From NCBI RefSeq assembly GCF_937616625.2, contig NC_065570.1:52753665-52817664 (forward strand): a stretch of 64,000 nt of DNA. The letters are read 5' to 3'. A program made the position numbers and the translations under genes. Position 1 is the first letter of the stretch; each line of letters starts with the position of its first letter. Below are positions 11,740 to 24,620 of this stretch, piece by piece. Origin of the DNA: Mercurialis annua. Taxonomy: Eukaryota; Streptophyta; Magnoliopsida; Malpighiales; Euphorbiaceae. Below the pieces are notes generated by a model. The model searched no databases. It was not told where the DNA came from and worked only from the letters and a program-made list of their open reading frames with translations.

Positions 11740-12425
11740 CATAGATAGGACTAGCCATTAATCGGTTCAATTCAATTCTCAACCAACTAAAATTGATGGT
11801 GCCGAAACGAGATAAATGGATGACCTAACCATTAAAATATTATCAAATATCAAAAAAAATTAACATAACTTTTTTATATGTTTGGTTCAATTCCAATTTT
11901 TTATTCAGGTGGACTTATTGAACTGATTGTTTTTTCCTAAAGGCTTAATGTCTTAAAAAAACTCGATCTTTATCCCTTTTTCAATTATACTCTGACATTA
12001 AAAATCAGTCAATTCTACCCTATCAAAACAAAAAATACCTTTCCTTTTCTATTTTCTTGTAGATTCCGGTTGTTGAGTCAACAAAGAGACACCGAATTTT
12101 CACACCGGTTATAAATTTGCAAAAAAATGAAAGGTGTTGAGTTTATATGATATCTTTTAAAAAACGTGATTAAAATGAAAAACGTATAAAAGTGGTGATT
12201 CTATATGTAATTAACCCAAAAATTAACAAAAACTTTTATAATTTTGTGAAGTTGGATTTCTTCAATTTTGGTTTTATAAATTTCCTGACGGAACCATCAG
12301 CCGAACTCTAAAGTTTTCAAATTAGCCATTACGTCAGGTCGTTTTTATCGAATAACCGAACCAAACACAAATCTCAGTCCGATTTGGTTCGGTATCTCAG
12401 TCTGTTCGGTTGTTGCACAGCGCTA
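11740..12425. repeat. CGGTTCGGTT repeat, copy 2, split by a MITE
   Basis: Starts with TTAATCGGTTCAATTC and ends with GTTGCACAGCGCTAG, matching copy 1. The middle (about 11942-12220) is a different element whose left arm (GGCTTAATGTCTTAAAAAAA) matches the outer MITE at 18809. Confidence 0.45.
11942..12220. mobile_element. MITE related to the 18809 element
   Basis: The left arm resembles the 18809-18890 arm (poly-A after CTTAA, then TTTTCAATTATACTCTGACATT). The right arm is diverged and I found no target-site duplication. Confidence 0.4.
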
Positions 12426-12573
12426 GCCACAGATATTTGGAAGACAATTGAAGGGTATAATAGTAATTCCAGGTGAAAACTGTCAATAGATATGAATGAA
12501 GGCAGAGTCAGAGCTTTCGCTGTCGTGTTTAAAGTTTAAACAGCGAACTCTTGGAAGCCTCTGGATACAAAAA

Positions 12574-12600
12574 GCCAATACTGCGGCGTCTATATAAATA
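12574..12600 (+). promoter_or_regulatory. CCAAT and TATA boxes of the CHY/RING gene
   Basis: GCCAAT at 12574-12579 and TATATAAATA at 12591-12600 sit just upstream of a pyrimidine-rich start region (TTCTGTTTCTCTTTCTCACG) suited to transcription initiation near 12625-12635. The next plus-strand gene begins coding at 15327. Confidence 0.65.
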
Positions 12601-15326
12601 GGAACCTTTCTGTTTCTCTTTCTCACGCACAAAATCTGAAAAAAAAAAAAAAAAAAATCGGACCGGTGATTCTTACCGGAAACTATTCAAAATTACTGAT
12701 CAACTTGGACCGGCGAGTCGTCTCTGCCGATTGAAAGTTCGTTATTCTATTTAACAATCAAATCTGGCGTTAAATTTCTTTAATATTTCTGTTTAATGGT
12801 AATGCATCGTTGTTCCAGTTAGAAATGATCTCGTTTATTTGTTTTAGTTGTATGTTTGATAAAACAGAAGAAAGTTGATTTGAGACCTCTAATTTTCTTT
12901 TTCTAGTTATGAGTTAGCCAAATTTTGGAAACTTTTTTCACAAAGAATTTTTCTAAATTTTGGTTGCCTCAGGAACTGTTATAATGAGGAATTTTTTTAG
13001 TTTTGTTTGATTTGGTTATTGTTTAGGTGTTTGTTTGAGTAAAATATCATCGTGTTTGATTCTGGTTTGATGGCTATAACAGTGGTGCTGCTTATTATCT
13101 ATTAATTGCTATGTTTGGCTTCTTATGTGTTCTGTGAATCATGTTCTGTATGCAGTTTGATAATGTTATTGTGTAGGCTTGCCATTTGACTTTGTTTGAT
13201 AATGATAATAGTAATAATAAGTTTCCTTTGGGTTCTTGCTTTTCCAGTTAATGTTTAATAAAGCTACCGTTTTATGTACTTGATCATGCTGGGGGAAGCT
13301 TGTTTAATGGTTCCGATATTCCCATGTTATGTATTTCTTCTTTGTTTCTGTTGGATTTGATAGGTTAAATCAATTAGCAAAGAAAACTAGCTCATGAATG
13401 GATTTCTGGCACGTTTATGTTCTGTTATAAGTTTTATGTTATGTATAATTCATGTGATATATATAGCAAGCTATACAATAAAAGGAACTAAACAATAATA
13501 CCATGGAAACAAGTCCCCGATAGTATTTAAATTATGATGGCAGCTTCTCATTGTTTTCGAATATGATATGCACGCCCCTTTTGTTAAAGTTGAGAAGCAA
13601 GCCCCTGTTAGTGTTCCAAGCAGATAGGTACGTGCTTTACTGTCTATAAGGTGGTGTAATATCTAAGAGAGCTTCTTTGATTATGTGATCATGGCCACTA
13701 AGAATTGTTTCTTGTTTATTCAGCAGATGGTGATTTAGATGGTCGTCTTGTGGACAATATTCTTTTGCTAGTCCTACAAAATTGACCGACTAAATAAAGA
13801 GCAGAAATTTAAGAGCTAGTTGGAAGGTCATAAATCTTGTATTTTGAAACCCTTATGTTAATTCTTTAGGTCAAGTTTTTTTCTGTTTATACTATAGGAT
13901 GTTGAGTAAGGCCTTTAAGTATAATAGAACACAAGAGAATGAGGCTGGAGTCTCACTTAGTCATTGCAAAATGCTGTTTAGGTATCCTCTGTGCAGGATT
14001 GTTAGATCTTCCTAAATTTGTTTGTTTCGAATTATATACGTAATGAGTTGCAGCAGGCTATATATTCAGGACAGTCAAGTTGGAAGAGTCCCAGTACAGA
14101 ATTAGGAGCTCTTGACCTTCCAGTATTCTGCACAGATGTGCTGCTTTAACCACTTTGAGAATTAAACACCAAGGTTCAAGATGTTCTTTTTTGTTTGTTG
14201 CATATGGGAATTGTGAATTGGTACTGCAAAGCAAGGAATGATTTGACTCAATTCAGATAACTTAGGGCAGTGGTGTACCAACTCAATCAATGGCATTTAT
14301 TCTGCAGTGTCCGAGTTTTTGTTTCTTTCCCTTGCCACTTCCCTCGCATATCCCAGATCTAATGAGTCCTTTCGTTTCACACTTATGTGAAATTATGAAA
14401 GGTCTAGATGGTGTTCACATATTCATGCCATCTGCTCTATTCTTCCCATCAAGGTCTATCTTCAAGAGGGATTTGGTGACCAACGAAATTCACTTGAGAA
14501 GGTCTGTGATCATAGATAAAATCAATTCGTAGTAGTGGATATATCTTTTTAGGTCAGAATCCATTCATGACTGTAATTCTGTTCAAACATGCTGAAGTTA
14601 CCATCATACTTAGTAGAGGATATGTGCTCTACTGGTAAGGGACTCATTCTTAAGAAGCGCAAGATCCCTTTTTAGCATGTCCAGTAGTGTCATGAACTTC
14701 CAGTAGTATGCATTTGCTGCTTCTGGATAGCAAGAGTTTCAGATGAGATAAAGAAAAGCTTTATCTGATTCAAGCGATGTCTTTTTCGAGGGGGTAAATA
14801 CAGTTTCAGAGAAGCCTTGGTTCAGACTTCAGAGATACCAACTGAGGTAGGCTTGTCCTTGATGGACATGAACATAGCACATTGCCCCCGCTTATGATCT
14901 TCCCTTCATGTTTTGTGACTGTTTTAGAGGTCTGATTGTGTGATGTGTTGCTCTTATGTCCAGAAACTATTGGACTCTGGTTCTGGGACTTCTTGAAGGA
15001 ATCAAGTGATGATGTGTGGGGTTTCTCTATGCTACATTATCATTTTTACTGAGATTTTATAGATGTACTTGATTGATTCTTCTCTTGGCGTATTGCTGAT
15101 TTGGACTTTGGAGCTGTTCAGGCTTACATGGAATATATTGTTGCTGATGTCAATTACTCTGCAGCAGTATTTATTGAAGCAACAATCTCATGGGGTGTTT
15201 GTTTGGCTTAATCGGATGACTGTATATACATTTAGGATTTAGAATCTTCTCTTAATATGATTCTACATGCAGGTATTCTAGATTTGCTTTCGCCTTGGAC
15301 ACTAATTGTTTGGAACCCGCAAATTT
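12601..15326 (+). other. 5' leader and long leader intron of the CHY/RING gene
   Basis: A probable non-coding first exon runs from about 12625 to 12797, where TAATG|GTAATG offers a donor. The acceptor TACATGCAG at 15264-15272 would resume the leader 54 bases before the ATG. The intervening 2.5 kb has ordinary plant intron composition and no supported exon. Boundaries are inferred without transcript data, and alternative leader exons are possible. Confidence 0.5.
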
Positions 15327-17987
15327 ATGGGAGAAGTGGACAAAAGATCTGAGTTTCAACAAATGGTGCCCGAAATGTTTCAACATGTGACATGCAGATT
15401 CACTGAAACAGATTCAGCGACTTCTCACACTCATCAATTAAATGAAAAATGTATGGGTTCAATGGATCCCAAATCCTTGGAAGTTGAGAAAGGCTGTATG
15501 GAATATGGGTAAGGTCCTTGCCTTTTTGCCTTGCAAAATTCACAGGATCCATGTTGTTTCAAATAGTTTATATTTTATGCTTTTGTTGCAGATGCCCACA
15601 TTATTTTAGAAGGTGCCGCGTTAGAGCACCGTGCTGTAATGAGATCTTCAATTGCCGGCATTGTCATAATGAGGCGAAGGTATTTGTCAGTTTCATCACG
15701 GTGTATATTGAACTAATTTATCATTTTGCTTATGTTGCTTTAATTGTTAGAACTAAAGGATACAGCTTGCCTGTTTGTTCACAACTTCACTGCCATGTTA
15801 ATTCGTAGAATTTGGTTTTAGATACATACAGGTCACCTGCAAGATTTCGACTGTTTAGATTAAGATTTAAGAGCAATGGTTTGTTTTTATTAAATATTCC
15901 TCTTTGGTGACTTCTGATAAGCTGAAATTTATTATGGCACAGAACAACATAACTGTTGACCAGAAGCTTAGGCATGACATGCCACGCCATGAAGTCAGAC
16001 AGGTGATATGCTCACTTTGTAGCACTGAACAAGAGGTGAGTATTTTTTCTAGTGTTGATGCCATATTTAGGCATATTTTCCCATACTACTTTGAAACACA
16101 ACTCTTAAGCCAAAAATCTGTAAATAAAAAGTGAATTCAGGATGGAGGAATCTAGAAACGGGTACAAAAGGGTAAAGTGTGGAATTTTTTAAACCAAATT
16201 AACTTTTGTCATGCGACGGAAGTTCAATCATATTTTCTTTGTATTTAATTTAATACATTTCTATGCATCTGCTCGTCATCATGCAGCTATTAGTTAAGCA
16301 ACGTAATACTTGTCGTCACTCATTGTTTGTTTGTTGTTGCCAGGTTAAACAGTTCTGTATGAACTGTGGTGTTTGCATGGGGAGGTACTTCTGTGAGACT
16401 TGCAAGCTGTTTGATGATGATGTAAGTGTTTAATATATCAGTGTTTTTGTTTTGTAAGAACAGTTTTTACAAGGTAATTGTGGATTAAAAGAATAAATGA
16501 GCATGTGTTGTTTTTGGATGGTCATGATAGAGAGCCCATCTTTTTAACTATTAGGGTAGATATGCTAATTTAATTTTATGGATTTTGCAGACATCTAAGA
16601 AGCAATTTCATTGTGATGGATGTGGGATTTGCAGGTATTGCTATTATGCTCTTTGCTCGACTTTATGATAACCAAAGGCAGAACAAAATTGCTTTTTTCT
16701 AACTACCAAAGTGTGTCAATCCCAAATTGCCTGTATTTTACCTATTAACACAAGGACAGCAGAATCATAAAAAAATAAAATTGCTTTGATTGGAAAAAGA
16801 ATGATAAAAGAGCATCTCTTTTTTATATATATCATTATAGGTTTTCCACCTGAAAATAGTTGTTGATCTTGATCTCCCCTCTTCATTCGCTTATTGTGAT
16901 CTCACTTTCTTTATATATATTATCTAACTGGGAATGTATTCCTTGGCAGAATTGGAGGGAGAGAGAATTTCTTCCATTGCTACAAGTGCGGTAAGCAATG
17001 ATGATAACATAATTTTTGCAACATTATTGAGAGATATAGCATGACTAGTATGCTGATGTGTTTTACTTCTTTTCTGTATTATGAAGGCTGCTGCTACTCG
17101 ATTATTTTAAAGGACAGCCATCCATGTGTAGAGGGAGCAATGCACCATGACTGCCCTGTTTGTTTTGAGGTAAGTTACTCTATGTTTCCTCCATCTGTCC
17201 TTTTTTTTCCTCAGCATATTACCGTGTCTGAGTTCCAACTATGTATTTACAACTAAAATGGTTATCTGCAGTTTCTGTTCGAGTCGAGGCATGATGTTAC
17301 AGTCTTGCCATGTGGACACACAATTCATAAGAGCTGTTTGAAGGAGATGAGGGAACACTATCAGTGAGTAACCTTGGCAGTTACTTGTGTTATAATTTGT
17401 TTTTAATATTCTATGGTAAATTTCAAAAATGCCTTATATATTCGGTTACTCTCAACAGATATGCTTGCCCACTCTGCTCAAAATCAGTGTGTGATATGTC
17501 CAAGGTATGGGAGAAATTTGACATGGAAATAGCAGCTACACCGATGCCAGAAAATTATCAGAATAGAATGGTTCGTTCTCACTTTCCTTGATCTCCTTCT
17601 TCCTCTCACCATGGTCAAGCTACTTTTACCTTTTGGTTCATTTCTATTCTAGAATTTCATTTCATTTGGAAATAAATTTGTAATTTATTTGATATAAAAC
17701 ATGATCAAATCTACAAATTTTTAAAAAATATTTACTAAATTAATTTATTTCCAAATGAAATGAAATTCTGGAATAGAAATGAATTTCATAACATATTATA
17801 GAATTCAAATGAATCAAACTTTGCATTATTTGGTAATATAAAGCCTTGATACTGAAGGCCATATTGTCCATTGCAGGTATGGATCCTCTGCAATGATTGT
17901 GGAATGACCTCACAAGTACAATACCATGTTGTTGCTCAGAAATGCTTTAATTGCAAGTCCTACAATACTCGTCAAACAAGAGGCTGA
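15327..17987 (+). CDS. CHY/CTCHY/RING-H2 zinc-finger protein, probable E3 ubiquitin ligase
   Basis: Ten exons join in frame to 307 residues: 15327-15508, 15592-15679, 15943-16035, 16344-16421, 16591-16634, 16950-16990, 17087-17169, 17272-17363, 17459-17570 and 17877-17987. Order: short N-terminal extension; CHY zinc finger starting at [15 protein letters not shown] (about 62 on); CTCHY region with [11 protein letters not shown] and [13 protein letters not shown]2 with C198, C201, C217, H219, H222, C225, C237 and C240; C-terminal zinc ribbon C276-C279 and C294-C297. All zinc ligands I could place are present. Plant relatives (MIEL1 and RZPF34 types) transfer ubiquitin to transcription factors in stress and ABA signalling; the substrate here cannot be read from sequence. 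The ATG at 15327 is the first in frame after the leader acceptor. Confidence 0.94.
17639..17786. mobile_element. Short foldback MITE in CHY/RING intron 9
   Basis: Inverted arms of about 40 bases: CATTTCTATTCTAGAATTTC on the left and its near-perfect complement ending at about 17782. It lies entirely within the 17571-17876 intron. The class is unknown. Confidence 0.75.
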
Positions 17988-18798
17988 GATTCTGTTAAAA
18001 TATGGAATTTGAAGTTGATAGTCTCTTTCAAATCTTGATGCAGCGTTATTAAATGAATATTTCAGCTACATGAGGCTCATCTGTGAATATGAGAGTGCGA
18101 TTGCGCGGTTTCAGTTTCTATTAATTTTGTTTTCTGGTATCGTCACGTGTTCTTGTTTGCTTTTCCCACCCTTCATAGATGTAGTGAAGCAGTACAGCTC
18201 TTCAATGCTAGTTGAAACCCCATTCATGTTTTGCTGTATGTTTACTTTTGGAAATCACATATCTTGCTCAGCTACAAGTACGCAGCGTTAATTCTTTTAT
18301 GGCTCATTTGGTGAAAGGCTTCAGTATAAAGCAAAAATGACGATTCTCTGCGAACTCTTTGGGTTGCTGACCGGCGGGTTCGAACAACTTCCAAGTGGAA
18401 GCGGGAAGCAAGGCTTGTGTCTACCAATTCTCTTTAGTTGAATGTTTGTGGTGTAGGCTTGATGTTATGACAATTTTCTCTCAATATATATATCCATCTC
18501 TTTTCAAACTAAGAGAACTAAAGTTGATTGACAAACCCGGTAGGTGTCAGCTAAAAAATCGGTTTCATACATATTTTTGCAGCTGCTGATTGTGGATGAT
18601 GCCATTATACTATAATTAAAGCTAAGAAGAAAACCACATTGGCGGTATATGATGTATAGATTATGCGACATTATTAATTTTGAGAATTTCAAATAGGTAA
18701 CTACTAAGATTGTTTATATATCTAGAGAGATATATACAAAGAGGGTAGTGATAGCAAATTATGATAAGTCACGATTTAGTAAGCAAGTGAAAATGAGG
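17988..18798. other. 3' UTR of CHY/RING gene and intergenic DNA
   Basis: The first 500-700 bases have mixed composition and probably include the 3' UTR. Short open frames at 18070-18291 and 18395-18589 show no recognisable domain. Confidence 0.45.
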
Positions 18799-18808
18799 AT
18801 AAAACAAT

Positions 18809-19477
18809 GGTTAATGCTTTAAAAAAATTCCGACCTTTTGTCCCCTTTTCAATCTTACCCTGACGTTGAAAATTTGTCAATTTTACCCTAATTTGCATTT
18901 TTTTTTTCATTTCAATTGTACCCTAAAGTATAAAAATGTCATTTCTTTATGGCTAAATCCATCTAAAGGCCCTTGTACTATATCATTTTTGTTCAAAAAG
19001 TCCCTGTACTATTTTTTTATTTTTCAAGTCCCTCTACTTACATAATTTTTGATTTTCAAATCCTTTTTTAGTTTTTTTCAGTCCCTCTACTTACAATTTT
19101 TTTGTTCCTCCAGTCCCTCAAAAGGACCTCAAAATTAGAATTTTGTCAAGTATAGGGATCTGAAGAACAAAAAAATAGTACAAGGGCTTTTTGAACAAAA
19201 ATGATATAGTACAAGGGTCTCTACATGGGTTTAGCCTTTCTTTATTTAACATAAGTTCAAAAAAATTCTTTAAAAATTATCAATTTAATATAAAAAGTTA
19301 ATCTAATGTAAAAAGGGTCAATTTAAAGAATTTTTTGACTTTTGTCAAATAAAAAAAGTCATTTTTATATTTCAGGGTACAATTGAAATGCAAAATAGGG
19401 TAAAATTGACTGATTTACAACGTCAGGGTAAGATTGAAAAGGGTTTGAAAGGTTGGTTTTTTTTAAGACATTAGACC
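18809..19477. mobile_element. MULE-type MITE (outer), 10 bp TSD
   Basis: Inverted arms start GGTTAATGCTTTAAAAAAA on the left and GGTCTAATGTCTTAAAAAAA on the complement of the right end, then share CCTTTTCAATCTTACCCTG and further sequence. Flanking direct repeats ATAAAACAAT occur at 18799-18808 and 19478-19487. A duplication of 9-10 bp with long terminal inverted repeats is the Mutator signature. It has been split by the insertion at 18951-19236. Confidence 0.8.
18951..19236. mobile_element. MULE-type MITE (inner), 9 bp TSD
   Basis: Arms start GGCTAAATCCATCTAAAGGC and fold back on the right half, which ends GGGTTTAGCC. A perfect 9 bp duplication TTTCTTTAT lies at 18942-18950 and 19237-19245. 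It is nested in the outer MITE. The same family occurs at 41586-41919 (perfect TSD) and 24809-25089 (decayed). Confidence 0.88.
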
Positions 19478-20787
19478 ATAAAACAATCAAATGTTACATT
19501 TTGAGTGATATATCCCAACTGGTACACATATACTATTACAGTATATAAACATATGGTACTGAAAAGTAGAATTAATGATAACAAGACAATAAGATAAAGA
19601 GAAGAAAACGAAGATTCACATGAAAAACGCATTTGTTGATTTTTACGTGTGTTGATATATGTATTGTTTTGTACGACATGACTATAAAAATATGAGGTTG
19701 ATTTCAGAAAACGTCTACTCCTGTTTGTTAACAAACGAATCTCAAATTCTATATTAAAAGTGAATCGTCCTTCTTGCTGCATCGCATGAATGATTTAGAA
19801 TGTGTGGATTCAGCTTCAAGTTGGCTAAGATTTTAATAGAAAGTATTCACTGCAATACATTAAAATAATTGGTTTAGCTTTAGTATGTCTTTTCCATTTT
19901 GTCAAGATATTTATATGTCCTGAAATTTCAAAACAATGAAGATTTTATTCCTGTTTCACAAGGAGTTTTCACTTTTAGTAGGGGCATTGTAGTCATTTTA
20001 TCCGCATATTCCAGTTCCTGCCCTTTTATAGAAAAAGATAAAACATTATAAATTATAATTTACCATAATTTATAACTTTTACATAGTTTACAATTTAACC
20101 ATCATCAGTACAAATCTATAATTTAAATTTTACATTATAAAGCTCGTTATTTCGATAAAATGGTGCTGCAGACGAAATTTGTAGTCTTCATTTTTAAAAT
20201 GTAACCTTTATTTAAGTATAACTTGCCATTTTCAAATGATATTTTTACAAATTGTCTTTTCCAGAATTTGAACTCAAAATTTGTTGGGGTTTTGGAACTC
20301 ACTCGGCCGAAAGGTATTTGGTTCCTCTATCCCTTAACTGGCTATATTTTTTCATCTCTCATTTCTAGCAATAAGAAAAATTACCAATACCTTTGCTAAT
20401 TATATCTTGTTCAAATACTGAGCGTATGTTCGTTTGATTCATTTGTTGCTAGTAGCCAGTGATGGACGTGGATTTTTCTTTTAAGGGAATTCAAATTAAA
20501 AATATAATATATGGTATACTTTTAAATAAAATAATATAAACTATTAATCGTTTGTGTTCTGAAATTGTTGCATCAAAAGCTTTATTTTAAATTTTTACAA
20601 ACACATCTTTTCTAATATAATTGATCGATCATTAAAAATTTAATTTAAAAATTTCAATAATTTTTGGGTTTAAATATGTTGAATTCATTTTTATTTTTAG
20701 AGAAAAATCGAACATGAGTGATCGTCAGTTTTAATTGGATCGGTTAAATTAATAATTGTATAATAAGTGTATTCAAATTTTAAAGAT

Positions 20788-20894
20788 AATATTACAATTT
20801 TACCATCATTTTAATGAAATGTTATAGTATGATTGACTTAGTCTAGAGATTATGTGATAGACTCGTCTATGTCCGTCTACCTAAGAATTTCTCC
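20788..20894. mobile_element. Truncated copy of the 26799 MITE family
   Basis: Matches the right half of the element at 26799-27021, including CCATCATTTTAATGAAATGT and the terminal CTACCTAAGAATTTCTCC. The left arm is missing. Confidence 0.55.
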
Positions 20895-21132
20895 ATGAGC
20901 GTATAAAAGATTGTAATATAAAAAATGGTTTGTATTATGGAATCCAGTCTGAAGTTCAGAGAATGATTTACTTTTTTGGAACGTCGCGTGATCTGTTTAG
21001 ACTTAGAGAATCATTTGAGCTTTTCCCAGAAGATGCAGACTTCAGGTGTGCACAAGCCTGACAAGCTCATATTCATTGGAAGTGGGTTCCTGAATCATAC
21101 CATTTGGCTTTATGTTTACATTTAAAAGAAGG

Positions 21133-21270
21133 CTTCTGCCATTGCTAGACGTATACGAAAAACTATATTGTCCGAGACAGCTTCATTTTTAATTTTGAAA
21201 ATACTTCTGCCGTTGTTGACATTTATGAAAAACTATATTGTCCGAAATTACTTTTTTATTTTTGAAAATA
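21133..21270. repeat. 71 bp tandem duplication
   Basis: Two units begin CTTCTGCC at 21133 and 21204 and share GAAAAACTATATTGTCCGA. The copies differ at several positions, so the duplication is not recent. Confidence 0.75.
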
Positions 21271-22617
21271 CTGCTCAAATTCTATATTCATAACTTACTT
21301 CCATCTCAAGACGTATAAACTCCAGAGTTTTAAAAGTATTTTTGAAAACAAAAATGAAATGCCGAAACACAACGTACAACATATTTGTGCACGAATGTAC
21401 AACTCAAACCCTTGATGTGCAGAGATCTATTGAATGTTAGAAGCAAGAGCTACCATCTCGACATGGCGAGAGATTGGCTGTTGCATTTGGTCTGATAACC
21501 AGTCATGAATCATCCAATCTCAGGCTTACGACAGAAAATACCGATAACTATAAATTTCACCGATCCAAAAACGGGAACTGTTTCTGTACAGATGTCTGGT
21601 GAATCAAAGTTTGCAAGGGACAAAACTAGTCGAGACAAAACATGAGCTGCAACTGTTTTCTATCTCTATTCACAATCCTAGGATAAAAGACATAAATGTC
21701 ACACCTGCCTTATTCATGAACCACCATAGCATGCTCCCACACAACCACGAAAAAATACAATATCACACATCACATCATCATGGTGTAATATTTGGACCCA
21801 CACAACTGCAAAAACTATTATTAAGGCTGAAAAATGAGCTTTCAAATTTGAAAAAATATGTCGACATATCCTAGAATTATAGCTTACATCATGCCCATGG
21901 ACCTTTTGTCATCACTGATAACTACAAACTATGTTAATTCATCATCCCAACATGGGCATTTCTCATCTTTTTCACTCCCTACTTTGTCATCCAAGCCAAG
22001 AAAGGAACAAGTACTTAGCAGTTAAGTTACGCGGAAACTTGCCGAGTCTTACATTTCAACATTTTGTTTCCGAAAACAGAAACGCATCTAAAACTCAAAA
22101 ACTTTTTTTATATATAAGAATAACATTTTACCGTTTTTCATTTACGGATTTCCCATTTCAACGTTTTCATAGCTTGCAGCATCAAAATCGGAATCAAGTT
22201 GCTGTAAACGTTCAAGCTTAAAGAAAATGCCATACAATACAACAGCTAATATAGCATTTTATATTCAGTCAAAAACTTGTTGAGTTCACAGACTTACATT
22301 ATAAGGCTGGTCAAATAGTTAAACTTGGGTAGCGTTAAAAAATTGGCTACCAGTTGTACATAAATTATAAGAGGATGCAAGTCTGAATTATGATGACCAA
22401 AAGCAAAAATATAGCCAAAGTAAATCATTTATTTCCCATGACCGTGAATGAACCACAAACAGCAAAGGCGGCGATATACAAAACGATCATCCATGGCTGC
22501 TAACAGATGCACAAGCACAGCTCTTTCAAAACAGATGATCAAGGGTGTCTAACCTTGCTGAGAGTTTCATCAATCATGGGCGTGGTGGCTACGGTTACTA
22601 ATAAGGCATTGGAGCGA

Positions 22618-23908
22618 CTATGGGGCGTCAAAAATGCCACTCTCGTAGAGTTCCTTGTCATCGTCGGACTTGAGAGGTTCACTGGATGACTTATTGTTTG
22701 CTTTCTCCAATGCCTCGTCGATCATAATCTCCTGTGCACGACAATTTAAACTGCAGAAGGCTTTATCACCTCTGCAAGAAAAGAACTAGCATTTCAAAAT
22801 GAACATCCTCTGGAAAAACAGCATGAGTATGATGCATCTAAATAAATATAACTCGGACAAACCTGTAAATGTAAATGTCTTTTCCGCCATCCAATTTCTT
22901 GTTGCAGTAATAGCAGAGGTTCAAAAAATCATTTGATGCGAATGAACTATGAATCTTAGAGCTAGTAATAGCTTGAGGCATTGCAGCCTCCTTTCCTCCA
23001 TTAGAGAAGTCTTTCAAAACGCAATCACCATAAATATGAGTCTTTTTGGGGTTAGGACCATGTGAAACTACACATGTATAATCCTCAGAGAGCTCAATTT
23101 CGCTGGCAGATAGAGAATCAACAAATCCATTAGCAGAGCCAGCAGGTGGTAAGTTCAAATCGATATGAAAAGAGTTATTTGAATTCGGGCTTCCTCCCGA
23201 AAATTGAAGAGGAGAAGTAACTCGGTTATTAGCTACAGTATTCAGCAGGGATTCTCCACGACCAACATTAGAATTCCGATTAGCCAAATGGGACAAGTTC
23301 GAAAATGACTTGCAGGCGTCTAGTGAACAAGACCGAACTTTTCCGAAGCGCTCACCTTCAGGTAGGGCTTCTCCGATCTCAAAAATAACATCGGAGCTGC
23401 CCTCTTGACAAGAGGAGGACTTGGCATGAGGGAAAATCGCAAAATTTCTGGGCAGAGATTTCGGTGCCTCGAAAGAATTAGCATTGACTTGAAAGTTTGG
23501 GGTTTTATTCCTAACTTTCTGGCCAAAAAGAATGTTCTTGCTATCTGATGAGTTCATAGCATCCCCAGATGCTTTCATATTAGAATCACCATCACCATCA
23601 AGAGAATTAACAATACTTAAGCCTACTTTACTACAATCCCAGCTCTTCTGGTGCCCATATTGGGACAACCTCAAGGACCTATAGGAAGGATTTGCCAAAT
23701 TGGAGGACAACCTAAAATCAAGAGGAGAAGTTGGGCTTCTAACAGAATCACAATCAGACATACCCTTAGGACTTAAACCAACATAAAGACCAGGGACATT
23801 GAAAAAGGAGTTGGTGTTATAGGACTCAGAACCAGAACCAGAATCAGACTTTGTTAAAGGACCCATTTGTTGATCTTTCTGGAAGGATCTGGTTCTTTTC
23901 CTCAACAT
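22618..23908 (-). CDS. FCS-like zinc-finger (FLZ, DUF581) protein
   Basis: Two exons, 22863-23908 and 22618-22771, encode 399 residues. The ATG at 23908 gives MLRKRTRSFQKDQQ, a start common in this family; a longer frame upstream is closed off by the leader-intron acceptor near 23946. The FLZ finger is C332-x2-C335-x19-C355-x2-C359, split by the intron after residue 349 and ending FCSLNCRAQEI. The long serine- and asparagine-rich N-terminal part looks disordered; an LSEDYTCVVSHGPNPK segment just before the finger is also typical. FLZ proteins bind the SnRK1 energy-sensing kinase through the finger and act as adaptors, so a role in energy and stress signalling is inferred. Confidence 0.93.
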
Positions 23909-24620
23909 TACCCCCAAAAACACCAAACCAAAGCCCCTTTTTTTCCTGCAACAAATGAACAAATGTCAATTTTAGGGAAAAATTAAACACAAGAACTGAT
24001 TATGTGGGTTGCTAAACATGATTATCATAGATCATCAAGCTACATTGAGGAAAATTAGCATTTCAACATACAAGAATCAATTACCTGAAGAAACAAAAGC
24101 GCAACCAAAGCTAACATAAACAAGGAAAATTATCTAATTAAATGCAAGATAGAAAATTATCTAACAAAACACACCAAATGCATGCAACAACTAAACTAAA
24201 AAAATGAAACTTTATTTAAAAAAAAAAACAGCCTTTTTCACATGCAACTGAAAGAACCCAGATGACATTAAATCAGAAATACAAAAAACATGACATACCC
24301 AGATGAGAAATCCTAATAAAACCAACCAACAATGCATATGAGAAGATGACCAGAGCATTCAAACTGAGAAAAAGGCCCAAAATTTGTTCAATCAAAGTAT
24401 AAAAAAGCACACCTGAGTTGTTGATGTTTTTAAGAGGAAACCCCCAAATAGAGTAAAAATGGAAAGAAAAGAAAAGATGGGTTCTTTCTTTCTTGTGAAG
24501 CTCAGATTTTGTAATATTTAGTGTTGAAAAACTTGGAGAGCACTGCTTCCTTTTCTTTCACCCTCAAAATCAGCAAACCAGTGAGCTTCTCATATACTCC
24601 ATTGCACTAATTATACCTTT
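23909..24620 (-). promoter_or_regulatory. FLZ leader exon, leader intron and core promoter
   Basis: On the minus strand, a donor CTCAG|GTGTGC at 24414/24413 pairs with an acceptor TTGTTGCAG ending near 23946, giving a leader intron of about 470 bases. A TATAATTA sequence at about 24609-24616 could be the TATA element, with the start near 24580. Boundaries are inferred from splice consensus only. Confidence 0.5.

Larger units (their letters stand above)
19478..22617. other. Intergenic DNA with small repeats
   Basis: No gene is supported. It contains a truncated MITE arm (20788-20894), a 71 bp tandem duplication (21133-21270) and, next to the FLZ stop, sequence that may be its 3' UTR (about 22240-22617). 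Confidence 0.45.

Noticed and set aside
19471..19782. 103-codon minus-strand frame with a hydrophobic segment
   Set aside because: It runs into the end and TSD of a MULE MITE, lacks a recognisable domain and has no promoter or splice support.
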